64,000 nt of DNA from Calendula officinalis (taxonomy: Eukaryota; Streptophyta; Magnoliopsida; Asterales; Asteraceae), in contig OY970824.1 in assembly GCA_963853835.1 (NCBI GenBank), forward strand, positions 2,981,001-3,045,000, in the 5' to 3' direction. Every line of letters starts with the position of its first letter. Within the stretch, counting starts at the first letter, position 1. Shown one piece after another: positions 35,877 to 48,600 of the stretch. The translations under genes and the position numbers were made by a program. The notes beneath the pieces are model-generated. The model had not been told where the DNA came from, searched no databases, and saw only the letters and a list, made by a program, of their open reading frames with translations.

Positions 35877-36439
35877 CTAGGTTATAACCCGTGAAAAATC
35901 ACGGGCTGTCAATAATTATACTGAACGTAACTTTTATAGAATACAATAACATATCGTTAATTAAATGATTATTAAATATATGATAAGAAAATATATAATG
36001 ATTTTAAAACGCAAATATATAAACATTAAAAAGTTTAGGATTACCTAATAATAAAATGATAAATATGGAATAACAAATAAAATAAAATAAAAATAAATGT
36101 TCCATTATTACAAAATAATCTCTTTAACAAAAAAGAACAATTACAAAACAATATCTTTAACAAATCAAACTTTTAGATTTTCTAGATTTTCGAGCAACTT
36201 TACCATCGGTGAAGTCCATATTACACTTCTGTAAGAAAAAAAAAGTATAAATCAAAATATATAACTGTTTACAAAGGGATGTTTTGAACTCTACATTGTA
36301 TTAATGGGAGAAAGGCCATTAATCCTAACGGTTTTTTTGTTTTAATCATCTTAACATCAAGATTAAAATGGGATAAAGTGAAATTAATTAATGGGCTGCT
36401 AACATAATATACTTAAATGTATTGTTATATATATAAAGG

Positions 36440-37430
36440 GGATAGTGAGTGTGTGGCTGTCACGTACCTAAGTTTAGGTGTGGAACCACCCATAACTAGG
36501 GGTGCCCAAAGGGTTGACCCGACCCGACCCTAACCCGAACCCGAACCCGATTACGCTTATCGGGTCGGGTCTATTCGGGTTCCATGTTATTATCGGGTTT
36601 TTTAAACCCGACCCGACCAACCCGATTCGTTATCGGGTCGGGTTTCGGGTTAGAATTTCTTACCTTTGTCGGGTTCGGGTTGACCCGATTAGACCCGATT
36701 AAAGTTTAAGTATTTTATTTCCTATAAAAATTAACATATTTTTACTATTAAATCAATTAATTATCAAATTATATGATAAAGTATTCAATAAAAATCAATT
36801 AACAATTAAAAGTGTTAAATAAATACTCATAAAATTCAATATATTAAATAATTTCTATAGTTTTTACCAAAAATTCCTAACTCATGTGTAACCCGACCAA
36901 CCCGATCGGGTCAACCCGACAAACCCGAAACCCGACCAACCCGAACCCGACAAACCCGAATCCTTATCAGGTCGGGTTTCGGGTTAGATTTTTTTAACTT
37001 CAAACCGACGGACCCGACCCGATAAGAGCCGGGCCGGGTCGGGTTGACCCGTTGGGCACCCCTACCCATAGCTATATAATTTTGGTTAGAAAAACTCAAA
37101 ACAATTATTTTTTATAAAAGTCTTGTGACTTTCCCACCATATTAGAACACTTACACAATAAAATAAAAGTATACACACATATGTACATGCATTCAATATA
37201 AACACCATTTCATGAAACATGAAGTTTGAAACACCATTTTAACAAAAACATAATTAAGATTCAAGATAAATGATAGAGTTTTAGATGAGATTTGATTCAT
37301 TTGATACACTAGTAACTTTATGTGTTGAGTTATAAAATTTTTTTGATCAAAACAACCTAGTTTTGGGTGGTTCCACACCTAAGCTTAGGTATGTGACAGC
37401 CACACATTCACTTTTCCCATATATAAATTG
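36440..37430. mobile_element. Long-TIR element holding a nested hAT MITE
   Basis: Inverted repeats of about 45 bp: left GTGTGTGGCTGTCAC ... TTAGGTGTGGAACCACCCA (36450-36493) and the mirror image at 37365-37411, with only a few differences. The flanking TATATATA-rich sequences are also inverted. No clear target duplication, so superfamily and exact edges are open. Confidence 0.55.
36497..37064. mobile_element. hAT MITE filled with CCCGA repeats (568 bp)
   Basis: TIR TAGGGGTGCCCAA at both ends, flanked by CCCATAAC (36489-36496) and CCCATAGC (37065-37072): an 8-bp duplication with one mismatch, as for hAT elements. Both arms are built of (A)CCCG / CGGGT repeats that are complementary to each other, around an AT-rich centre (36720-36880). 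Confidence 0.78.
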
Positions 37431-39334
37431 GCATTGCGATTTTGTAAGGAATAATGGCCTTATAACTAAAGCTCAAATTGAAATTAGAAATTTTTTAAGT
37501 CAATTTAAGGCTTTAAGCACACCAACAGGCATTTACGTTGACTTTTAAGTCAATTTGACTTTTAATCCTGTCAAATTACCAATAGATTTGCCAATAAGTT
37601 AACCTTTAAGTCAATTTAATCAATATGCTGGTGCTTTGTAATAAAAAAATGGTTTGATTTCCTTATGATTAACCACAAATATGATTGAAATTATACCTAT
37701 TAGAAGGATGTTTTTCGCGGATTAATGCCTCTAGACGCTCCTATTCATGGACTGAAGTTATTAGGTGGTTACTGAAATTTTAAGAAGATGAAGAGGTAAT
37801 CAAGTGGCAAATCGTTTTTGGTAATATTGATAATATTAATACGTATATTGGTAATATCCATAATTTCGGTAAGACATGTATAATTAGTTGTGTTTAATCC
37901 TCCTGCGTATTATGGTAAAATTTTAACTACTGATAATTATTTTAAACTTTAAACCGGATTAGTTCCCGTGCATCATTGTAAATAACGAATTTGGTAATTA
38001 CGATTCATTATTTAACCTGTTAATTGTGCAAACTAAGGCTTTAGAAAACTCATTGGGGTGATGGATGCTGTTGTTTTCTCCTTTAATTGTGTAAATAAAG
38101 AATTTGGTAATTACGATTCATATATGTAACAAATATATATCAAATAAAATTACAATATAAGCTGCTTTACAAAACCGATTGCTTTTTGGTGATGGAGGCT
38201 GTTGTTTTCTCCTTTAAACGGAATGAAGTTATAGGGTTTATACAGAATATTATATTAAACTTCGAAACTGTGACCCATTCTAATACCTGCCTCAATTTGC
38301 AAAATCGTAACTTACACAATATGTAATCCAAAATAGTTTTTTGAACTAAGTGTCCTAGTATTAGAACATACCTTTAAAATATACAAACATACTTACCTTG
38401 AAAATTGTAATCTAATATTAATGAATTTAATTAGTTAACGTGAAGGACTTAATGGAGCCTCATTTTTACTTGTTTTTTTCCAACTTTTTTCCTTATAAGC
38501 ATCCTAAAACTAATTCTTTTTATTTTTTAATTTAATAATTTATATTTACACTAACTTTATTTACCTTTCCTATTTTAAATCTCGTTTTTTTTTCATTTTT
38601 AATTCAAATCTTTTGCTTAATATTATTGTTTTTTTTACTAATTTTTAGTGTTTATTGAAAAAACGTTAGTTTTCGGAAAAACGTCGTCACCATTTTTACA
38701 GATAATGTATGATACTTATAAAGTAATTTAATACACCCTTATCTTATAACGTTTATCAAATTTTTTGACAAATAAAACTTTTTAATCAAAGTTTTAATAA
38801 TTTAAAACACTTAGAAATTCCGATACACACACGATTGAAACCAACATAGCTACGTCCAAGAACATACCTATTTCTCCGGTGGCCGACGACAATAGAGAGA
38901 AAGAAATTTGTGATGTAGGTGACAAAAAGGTTACATTGCAGCGAGAGAGAGATTCCGTTGCTCCCTAAAAGCTGTTTTATTTGATTATGAGGTATGTGAA
39001 TTCGAATTACAGGAAATAATTTAGAAATAGGACATAATAAATCAACGGAATCCGTTGATTGTATTTAAAAAAAGGAATCATGCAATGGGAAATATAATTA
39101 CTATTAATTGCTGGTGAATAAGAATAATTGTATTTTAGAATAGGAAATAATTGTGTATTAATTGCTGCCGAATGAAAATGCACTCATGCACTAAAATGGC
39201 CACTAGGAATATGCATGTGGTGAATTAAGGCTCTAATAAAATGCATGTGGCCAATAGGAATATGCCAAGTGGTGAATTAAGGCTCTAATAAAAGGCCACA
39301 TGGCACTAAAATGTTTCTTTTATTATAATTATTA

Positions 39335-42300
39335 CTAGGTTAAATCCCGTGAAAAATCACGGGTTGTCAGTTTTTATGCTGCACGTAATTAAAATAGAAT
39401 ACAAAAATTAATTGTTAATTTCATGGTGACTACATTAACTTAAAGAATATATAGAATTTACTAAGAGAGTCAAATACATGTTATGTAATCAATATTGAAA
39501 CATACGTACTACTTTTTATAGTCTAATCCTTACGAAGTCAACTAAAATAGTTTGATTTTAATTAAATGATTATGATCAGGGAAAAAAATTAAAAAAATTA
39601 AGTAAAAATCAAAATAAATATTTTTTCTGTGTTTTGACTACTAATAAAGTCAAACACATGACTATTTACAGAACATACTCTTGTCTAATAAGGAAGTCAA
39701 ACAAAAACAGTTTTAGGATTAGGATGGTTTAGGGTTTTTATTAATAATATAAGAATTATTGTTAGACTTTTTAGTCAAACAATCATACACATAATTTTTT
39801 TTTGCTATTTTTATAACCGGTGATTAGCAATTTTAGCACATACTGATTGTTTGACTAAAAATGTCAAACAGTCACTCTTAGTAAGTTTTTAAAAACCCTG
39901 AACCCTAATTATCTGCTAGCAACCAAAAATCGTAATCATAATTTTTTTTTTTCATTTATGTGTTTAGGAAAAATTTCAAAGGTCATAATTCAGGATAAAT
40001 TTGCTATTTAGGACTGTTTGACTTTGATAGTCAAACAATCAGTAGGGCTAAATTTTGTAATTAGGGTTTATAAAAAGCAGTTTTACAATTGACCAAGAAA
40101 GTCAACCTTTAGGGTTGTCAATTTTTAGGGATATGATAATTGACTAAAGGTTGAAAAAAAATCCATAAATTATAAAAAATAACATAAAATTTAAAAAATA
40201 TGTGTAGGGTTAGTCAATTTTTACTTGGAAAGTCAAAGTTTGTTTAAAAATTAGTATGCACAAGGTCAACAAAACCTATAATGCTCATCTCAACTGATAT
40301 CTGTGATCCGTTTAAAAAACATGTTTATTTATCAAAGAGAATTAGCATTTTTGAGCCGCTACTTAACATGTCAATTCAGTTATTTTTAACCCCATCAGGT
40401 TATACGGTTAAACTTAAAGGATCATTTTTGTAATTAACTCTAAAAGAAATGTGTCAAGTGGGTCGAAACTCTAATTCATAACATTTTAGTTTTGTAAAAA
40501 ACTTAAAAGAATTTACACTTTAAAATTCAACATATAAAAAAAAAAACAATCAAAAACATGATTCTGTTTCATGGCATCATCAAATATTTGTTAAAATTTT
40601 GAAAAAAAAAATAAAAAATGATTTTTCTGCAACAATTTTCTATAAACACTTTCATAAGTGGGTTTATAGTGTTGTTCTTTGATTATGAAGCATATACTGC
40701 ATAATTCTCGGAGTATGAAGCACTAACCATCAACCATAAAACATTTGACTTAAAAGTCAAATTGTAATTTACATAAATTCTGTTAGTACCTAGTAAAACA
40801 TTAACACCTAAAGTTTAATCATAAAAAAGTAAGACTAAATCATATCAATTGTTAAATTTTCTAAAAGAATAAAAATTGTAAAAATTAAAACTTTGACTTT
40901 TGAAGTCAACCTGAATCCTAAACTGCTTGTGCTATTTCTAATGATTTGTTCCAGTTAATACATAGTCAGAAAGTCAAGGCTAGGGGTAAGCTTTTAGGGT
41001 TTATGGTTAGAGGATTCAGGTTAGGGCCAAGTTAATTGTTTTAACTTTTTTTTAGAAAGACCCCTAAAACAATGCATAACTTTTTGATTATGAAACAGTA
41101 ACCATCAACCATAAAACATACTAACTTAATAGTCAAACACTAATTTACATCAATTCACCAATAAAATAATAATCCATAAAATCTAATCTTAAAAGAAGTA
41201 AAATATTAAAATTTTGACTTAAAAAGTCAACTTAAACCCTAAACTGCTTATGCTATATCTATTGATCTGTTTCTGTTAAAAATAATTGTACTGCTATAAC
41301 TGTATTTGTAGTAGATGAACCATAAGAATCATGGAATGTTTTCATAAATATGCAAACATAAATTACAATGACGAATCATAGTTGTAAAATTTTAGTATAA
41401 TGCAAAACTAAATGTACAAACCACTATCAACTCAATATACAATGCTTCTGGAAGAGAATTAATTAGACGAAGGTTGTGGTTACCTTAAAAAAAGTGATGC
41501 TATTGATCGCGGTAAGGGATTGTGTTTCTCAAGTCTAGACATGTAAAATCTGCAAGTTCATACATGAAAAAGACATAAATAATTGTATCAGTTTAAAGTG
41601 AATAGAGTAAAAAGCATGGTTCTAAAAGGCGCGCCATGGCGGCGCCAATGCGTGAGGCGCGACGTCGACGTTAAGAAACAGACCATGGCGGCTCGGCTAG
41701 GCGTGGCGTGAGATAAGGCGTGATAAGGCGCGATAAGGCGCGTCTTATGGCGAGTTTTCTTGAAGGTGGCTGTAAAAAATGAATTTTTTTAAAAAAAAAT
41801 TTAATATATATAATTATAAATTTTAATGTAATATTTTTTATGAGCTTTATATATGAATTGTTATATAAATCCATAGAATTATAAAAAAAAAATCAATTTA
41901 ATACACGTATATATATAAATTATATAAAAAATTTGCCGCCTTAAGCGACGCCTTGATAAACGCCATGGCCCGCCATGGCCCGCCTTGGCTGAGGCTTGAT
42001 GGTGCCGCCACGCCACGCCTTACGCTTTCTAGAACCTTGGTAAAAAGTTAGATTGGAAAACAATTTAGATTGATTATTTGAAATTGAAAAGAGAGAATAC
42101 TGAAATCCATGATTAGTTGCATGTCCCTTATGATAAACGTGCATTTATATACACCTTAACATATTGATGACCGAATTTGAAGGGAAAGTTGTTAAAAATT
42201 ATTGTAAAAATCTACAATTTAGGAAACAAATATAATTTGTTAAAATTCTGATATTTTCAAATTTTAAAATCGGTTTTGAAGGATATTTGAATTTAAATTG

Positions 42301-42453
42301 AAGATTAATTAATTTTATAAATTTAATCCATTATTTAGTAAATCTTTAGGCGGGAAAACAAAATCTGAATTTTTATGGTGGTGCCATGTGTCATAGTGAG
42401 GGTTTAAGAAGGTGCCAAGTGGCTATCTAAACCTTCTTTTATTATAAGATAGA
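39335..42453 (-). mobile_element. Inner Helitron (about 3.1 kb)
   Basis: Minus-strand 3' end at the left: hairpin CCCGTGATTTTTCACGGG, ATTTAAC, CTAG|T (39335-39338). 5' end at the right: TCTATCTTATAATAAAAG followed by GCCACTTGGCACC. Both termini match the Helitrons at 35877 and 50156. The interior has many TTTGACTAxTxAAAGTCAAAC-type short inverted words but no protein frame. Its 5' edge could shift by 7 bases because ATTATAG is repeated there. Confidence 0.62.
41615..42039. mobile_element. GC-ended hAT MITE (425 bp)
   Basis: TIR CAWGGTTCTARAARGCG; perfect 8-bp duplication GTAAAAAG at 41607-41614 and 42040-42047. Both arms are GC-rich (GGCGCG, GCCATGGC, GATAAGGCG repeats) and the centre is nearly pure AT. 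It lies inside the inner Helitron and has no protein frame. Confidence 0.82.
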
Positions 42454-42470
42454 TTATAGATTATAGATTA

Positions 42471-42748
42471 GAAGAAAAAACATAATTAAAAGGCATAAAA
42501 GAAAGTAGAAAAAATTGGGTATTTGTTTTAAAAGAAAGTAGAAATTTTTTTAACTTGTGTGCTTGATTTACCAAAACACAACTAACCAAGGGCTAACCTG
42601 CAATTTGCCCAATTCAGTAAACGCATAAAAACTACGGAATCAGATGACGTGTTCGATCAGTTGCGCTTTATTAGTTCGAATCTTGTGCTTGCTGATACAA
42701 AACTCAGTGTTCATAAAATCTCAATTTTAGGGTTTCTTTTTCCAATCG
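42471..42748 (+). promoter_or_regulatory. Upstream region of the MEMO1-like gene
   Basis: AT-rich. The Helitron edge lies about 280 bases before the ATG, so the core promoter must lie in this stretch or in the Helitron end. No convincing TATA box could be chosen. Confidence 0.3.
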
Positions 42749-44981
42749 ATGGCGAGCATCAGGAGAGCATCGCACGCAGGTTCATGGTACACCAATAACC
42801 GTAAGTTCCATAACAACTGATTTCCGATCATCCCCTTTTCATATTTTTGCTAAAATTGTATGGATTCTAAACTTAATTTCTGAAATAATGAAGCCGATTG
42901 TTTAAAGGTGGTTTCTTCTGCTTATGTAATTAAGGTACTTAATTTATTTTTGATAAATTATGCTTATGGATGGTTTAATTGCCCAATGAAGCTTAAAATA
43001 CTTCTAAAAAATTGCTGTAGTTTAACATTATTCTAAAAAGTGGTAATTATGTTTATATGTATGTTAATTACTTTCTGATGTGTGTAAATATAATAAAGCT
43101 TTAAAATTTATCCTGTATTTTTATAGTACTATCGGATCATTGTTTTGTAAGCAATTTCGAGTTAGAATTCTTTAAAAGTTTAGATACTTTGTTGTGGACT
43201 TGAGGTTAATTGCATGCAAGTGGCAAATTAATTAATTATGCTGCTAATGTTAATGGTTATTTGATATTGATACTAATGTTAATTTGCTCATTGCTCACAT
43301 GTGTGTATATCTAGTGAATCAGTTTGCTTTTCATGTATATTTAGTGTGTCACTGGATCCTTAGCCTATACAAACATATATACATGTACACACACACACAT
43401 CCTCTCTGATATATGTATTTTTGCTTCTTTTTATCCGTATTAAAAGGGGATATATTTGTACCTATTATAATTCATAATAAAGGTCATTTTTTTTGGTTGA
43501 TTAGCTCAAAAGTTGGAGGAAGAACTTGATGGGTGGCTTAGGGAGTGTGGTTTGACCAAGTCTCCCGATGTACGGGCTGTAATTGCTCCGTACGTAAACA
43601 AAAAAAATCAATTTTTTTTTTAATAGTTTTTATTAATATTTATAATTTGTTTATTGTCGTTTTGGTGGTTTCAACCCACTAGGCATGCAGGTTATTCTTA
43701 TTCTGGTCGTGCAGCAGCCTTTGCATTTGGAAACATCGACCCAACTAACATGTATGCTTCTAGAATTTACATATATATACATACATACATATGCATATAT
43801 ACATACATGTAATATGAAGATCTTTATGTTTTTTTTTTCTTTCAGTACTCGGATATTTCTTCTTGGCCCATCTCATCATCATTACACTCCTAAATGTGCT
43901 CTTTCAAAAGCAACAATTTACAAGACACCAATAGGCGATCTCCCTATAGATCTTGAAGGTAATTCTACATTTTATTTTAATTTGTGCATTTTATATTAAG
44001 TTAAATAACCTGAAAATTGTTTTAGATTATAGATATTTATTCTAACTAAAAAAGTTATAATTCATCAATAATAGTGATTGAAGAGCTAAAAGCTACCGGA
44101 AAATTTGACATTATGGATCTTAATGTTGATGAAGCTGAACATAGCATGGAAATGCACTTACCCTATCTCGCCAAAGTATTCAAAGGGTTAGTCTCGTCTT
44201 TTTCTAATCTTTGTCATACCATTACATGTACAGGCGGCAATTTTGACCCATTTTTTATGAATGAGTTGACTTGTGTTGTGTTATATCTTTAATTAGTCAA
44301 CCCAACCCGTATCCATTAATACAGGCATACAGTTAAAGTTGTTCCTATTATGGTTGGTGCTGTAAGTGCTGAAAATGAAGCAATGTATGGACGGCTGTTA
44401 GCAAAATATATTGATGACCCAACAAATTTCTTTTCTGTGTCATCTGATTTTTGTCATTGGGGTTCTCGGTACGTTTAAATTCCCATTTATTAATATTAAT
44501 TCATGTAATTTTAATTATTATTATTATGTATAGGTTTAACTACATGCATTATGACAAAAAGCATGGAGCTATTCATAAATCTATTGAAGCATTAGATAAA
44601 ATGGGGATGGAGATTATAGAAACCGGAGATCCTGATCATTTTAAACAGTATTTGTTGGAAACAGATAATACGATTTGCGGTCGTCATCCAATAAGCGTGT
44701 TTCTTCATGTAAGTAAATGCTATTTACTAAATTGCCCCTTGTTGAATTCATGTATTCTTTATGTGAAAATCATCTTTTGTAAAAGTAGATTGTTATATTA
44801 GGGTCAAAAAAACTTTTTCTTATTTACTTTAATGAATTTCTGTGACTATGAGCAGATGACAAAGAACTGCTCAACAAAAATAAAAATAAAGTTTCTTCGA
44901 TACGAACAATCGAGTCACTGCAAAAGCACGAGAGATAGCAGTGTGAGCTATGCATCAGCAGCCGCCACATTGGATCACTGA
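42749..44981 (+). CDS. MEMO1-family protein (291 aa, 8 exons)
   Basis: Exons: 42749-42800, 43505-43589, 43683-43751, 43846-43958, 44075-44186, 44325-44468, 44534-44708, 44856-44981; all GT-AG and in frame. The protein begins MASIRRASHAGSWYT and keeps family signatures: IAPHAGYSYSG (His47), LLGPSHHHY (about 75-82), SSDFCHWG (about 183-190) and TICGRHPI (Cys240). In human MEMO1 the equivalent His and Cys residues form a metal site in a dioxygenase-like fold. Human MEMO1 has 297 residues, so this is full length. The biochemical role in plants is not settled; I assign the family, not a pathway. Probably cytosolic, as no targeting signal is evident. Confidence 0.93.
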
Positions 44982-45932
44982 TTTCATTGCAAATGTATTT
45001 TCTAATTAACCAACCTTATTTACATACATTTGATCCTGTTTGTTTCTTGTTAATAAGATGATGTTTCTGACTCTTAATTTTAAAAAAAATGTTTATGATT
45101 TCTGAATGGTTTCTGTAAAATAATTGTCTTTATCGTGTTCTCAAGATTATTTTACAAACTGTTGGCTGTTCTATTTATCGAGTTGTGGGCTTGTGGCATC
45201 AATTAAGCTTTGCTAAAGGTGGCAATTTTGACTCAATTATATATTATTTGTCGATATGTGCTATATGGTTTATCTCTAATAGTCTAAACTGGTAAAACAA
45301 GCGAAAGGAAATTGGTCAAACTGATCAAAAGTTGACCAAAGTGTATATTTGGTGCTTAAAAAAGCCCTCTTAAAAAAATTTATTAACAAATTAGAGAACT
45401 ATTAATCCCTTACAAAGTCAACGTTCAAAAGTCAATCTTTTTTAGTTATATAACTTATATCCGCAATATCACCAACCATGTTCTATCTACAATAGTTACA
45501 TCCACTTGCCACAGTTGACTTTGACTTGCTCTATACCAAAATCAACGTACCATCTTTTATAGAAACACATTTACATTTTTTCCATTAATCGAGTCTTTCG
45601 AAGAAATGAATGTGGATTGAGAAATTATTAGGTTTCCTAAAGTATGTTGTTTGACTTTTAAAGTCAAACAGTGGGTTTAAACTTGATACTTGTTTTGATT
45701 ACAAGTTCAAAAAAGTTGAATCCGACCCAACTCATAACTACCTATTTCAACCCATACTAAAACCCAAATAAATGACATAAGAAAGCAGAAGAAACTAAAA
45801 AGTTTATTATATTTGGTTAATTAGAGGCCTTGAGCATATATCATAAGTCATACTAAATCTAGAAAACCACACTTGAAAAGTAGACAACACATTCATATGA
45901 CTGACTATATCTACAAAACTTCCATTATCTTA
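44982..45932. other. Spacer between convergent MEMO1-like and bZIP genes
   Basis: Holds both 3' untranslated regions and a fragment of the intronic hAT-like MITE family (GGTGGCAATTTTGACTCAA at about 45219). No other gene. Confidence 0.45.
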
Positions 45933-48125
45933 TTAAGCTGTTACTAAATGAGTAGCTCCCTTCAATGGAAGCATGCAAGAGTATGTCACATACTTGACAC
46001 TATCCAACAAAACCACCACAAATATCCTCGAAAACGACTTACCGCCGCCCATCATCCCCTCCACATCACCGCCATCTGCCGCCTCACGCGGGTCAAACAG
46101 GACAGAAACCACCATTGATGAAACCGAGCTGTTTTTGTGGTGGTTTTCCTGTTTTGTTGCTTCTTCTTCTGTGATGTTGGCGGATGGTGGAAGAGGGATT
46201 GGGAGGTTGTGGAGGATTCTTCGGTTTTTTATGGTGGTGATGTAGGTGGAGTTGTGGCGGTTGTTGGCGGTTATGTTGATTGCTGATGTGGCGGGAATTA
46301 TGGCTCCTGTTGCTGCGGATACATCAAACTGGAAGACTTCAGTGCACATGCCTGAACTCAACATAGGTCCTGTGTAATAAAAAAAAATGTTATTTTGGAA
46401 ATTCTAATTATGTAATAATAATAATCAGATTATCAAATTACCTGCAAGACCTTCACGAAACCATTGTTGCAGTTTACCGTCAGCATGTTTGGACTTCAAA
46501 TTCTCCTTATCTGACGAAAGTACCCTTTGTCGATCACTTGAAGTCCTATACATATGTGGCTGTCTTCCTCCATTTCTTCCAACTGCTGGAACAGAAATAG
46601 CAGGTACCAAATCTAAAGCAACTGCTAAACCATTGTCCTCTTTTTTAGTCATTCCTTGTTCTTTCTTAGAAGCCATAGCTTTCTCACTTGCTAGAACAGA
46701 ATGAATTATCAAATTACCATCAATTTTCACAAGCTTATCGTTCCTCGGGACATAAAGTGATGCAACAAGTGGCTCACTAGAATTATGCTCATGAGTTCCT
46801 GTTCTATGATTATTAGTTCCATTAAGATGATCATTACTCATTAATACCCTCCCAGAATGTTGTTGATTGTACAACTTATAATCACTAGATACACCAGAAT
46901 AACCATAACCGCCATCTGTTACTCTTACTCCACTGAATTTGACATTCATAATCGGAACTAATCCACCGAATAACACTATAAATAGCAATAACCCGAGGAA
47001 ACTAATACTAGCAACCTTTTTTGTTTTGGTTTTACTTTTAGTTTTAGATGTAGTTGTACCTTCGGGTGTCTTAACATCAATTTTCTTTGATTTCTGTGAG
47101 GATGCAGGTTGTTGAGGTTTTAATCTAGGAATTGGAACTAAGGGGACCTGAGAACCCTGTGATTTGACAACATAAGGTGGACAATGCATCCATGGATATC
47201 CCATGGGCGCCATTGCAGGGTGTGGTGGGTACATTACAGGAGGTGAACCCACACCACCAGGAGCACCAACAACCATTTGGTGCTTCAAAGTTGCATTTTC
47301 TGCTGCAAAGTAAGTAATTCTAGCGTTTAAATCCTGGATAGTTGAATGCATCGCTCTTACCTTATCCTCTAATTCTTCAACATAGTGTTTTTTTCTCTGT
47401 CGCGAAAGCTGTGCACTCTCACGGTTCCTAATCAGTCTTGCTTTCTTCTTCTCATCCTTTTCGTCAATTTGATTTGAATTCTCAGTCGTTGCAGAGGTTT
47501 CATTTGACCTTAGGTACTTAATCGTTCTCGATTCCGAATTTTCATCAGAACTCTCTTGTTTCCTCTTCAACACGAAATTACTCCCTGTTTCTCGCTTCAC
47601 CTTCCGATCAACAACCGAATTTCCAGACACAGGCGATGCACAATTCGTAGCAGCTTCTGATCCATCAGAACCGCAATTTCCTGAACCCTGAGACGAAACC
47701 GGATTCTCGTTTCTCGATTCCGGCGACGAATTCTCCAAATTTTCCGAATTCTCTAAATTCCTGACAGTTTCTTCAACTAAACGTTTACTGGAGTTATCAT
47801 TATCCGGTGACGGAATGTTAAGAAATCCAGAAACATCCGCTTCAGGAGTTCCAGAAACAACAGTTTCAGGATCAGAAACGAAGTCATTAAATTCGGGATC
47901 AGAAGATGACAGATCAAACGGATTAGATGAATTGAAATCGGAATTGAACGCAGAATTGAAAAAATCTTCTGTATCTGACGGAAGATGAATATCGTCGAAG
48001 GTGATATCGAAATCATCACCGTCGAAGGAGAGGAAATCGTCGGGTAATGTGAGGTTAGCGGAGAAGTTGAGAGGTGGAATTGGTAAGGAGGCTAGTGGAT
48101 CGACGACGGTGTGACCGTCGGCCAT
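45933..48125 (-). CDS. Membrane-tethered bZIP factor, bZIP17/28 type (706 aa, 2 exons)
   Basis: ER-anchored transcription factor released by proteolysis under ER or salt stress. Exons on the minus strand 48125-46442 and 46369-45933, one GT-AG intron. Residues 1-225 form an acidic, Ser/Asn-rich activation region. The basic region NRESAQLSRQRKK is at about 234-246, then a leucine zipper to about 283. A single transmembrane helix (SFLGLLLFIVLFGGLVPIMNV, about 375-395) has helix-breaking Gly/Pro. The rest is lumenal, with N-glycosylation sites. A canonical site-1-protease motif RRIL is at 611-614, coded by the second exon; this suits bZIP17/bZIP28. Length resembles Arabidopsis bZIP17. Ending the gene within exon 1 would lose the protease site. 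Confidence 0.9.
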
Positions 48126-48286
48126 TATTAGGGTTTTTGGTGAAGGTCGTCGGAGATGAAGACTCTAGAGAGTTTTGTTTGTGTGTTTTATTGTATGGAA
48201 AGTGTTGAGAGTTTCCGTTTAAATTACGTTTACTCGGTTACAAAGAGCGTTCCACGCACTAACAGTCTAACACCAATTACTATATA

Positions 48287-48598
48287 CTTCCTCCGTATCA
48301 AAATAAGTGACACAAATTGGCTTACACGTTTTTTGAGGTAAAAGATTAAAGTAGAGATTAAAATAAATTAAAGTACATAGTTAGTGGAGAATGGGTCCCA
48401 CTTTTCTTGAATAAAGTGATATTAATGAGTTTTTTAAGTAAAAGTAAGGGTATAAGGGTAATTTCCTTTATTAAAGTGGATAGTTAGTGGGTATGGGTCC
48501 CACTATTTTTACCATATAAGGAAAGTTTTCAAAGTGTGTCACTTATTTTGATACACCCCAAAATAGAAAGTGTGTCACTTATTTTGATACGGAGGAAG
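48287..48598 (-). mobile_element. Stowaway MITE copy 2 (312 bp)
   Basis: Ends CTTCCTCCGTATCAAAATAA and its inverted repeat, TA on both sides. The internal extra copy of the terminal motif is at the right here, so it is inverted relative to copies 1 and 3. It lies about 160 bases upstream of the bZIP start codon and may touch that gene's promoter. Confidence 0.87.
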
Positions 48599-48600
48599 TA

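Larger units (their letters stand above)
35877..42470 (-). mobile_element. Outer Helitron of a nested pair
   Basis: The minus-strand 3' end is at the left: hairpin CCCGTGATTTTTCACGGG, TTATAAC and CTAG|T (35877-35880). The 5' module (TATAATAAAAGAAACA, then GCCATGTGGCC) is at about 39280-39334 and is interrupted by the second Helitron. The few remaining 5' bases (TCTATAATC-like) lie just right of 42453, so the right edge is uncertain by about 15 bases. Excluding the nested Helitron it is about 3.5 kb. No Rep/helicase frame was found. Confidence 0.5.

Noticed and set aside
36500..37060. Interstitial telomere repeat
   Set aside because: The repeat is ACCCG/CGGGT, not the plant telomere TTTAGGG, and it is bounded by hAT TIRs and a duplication.
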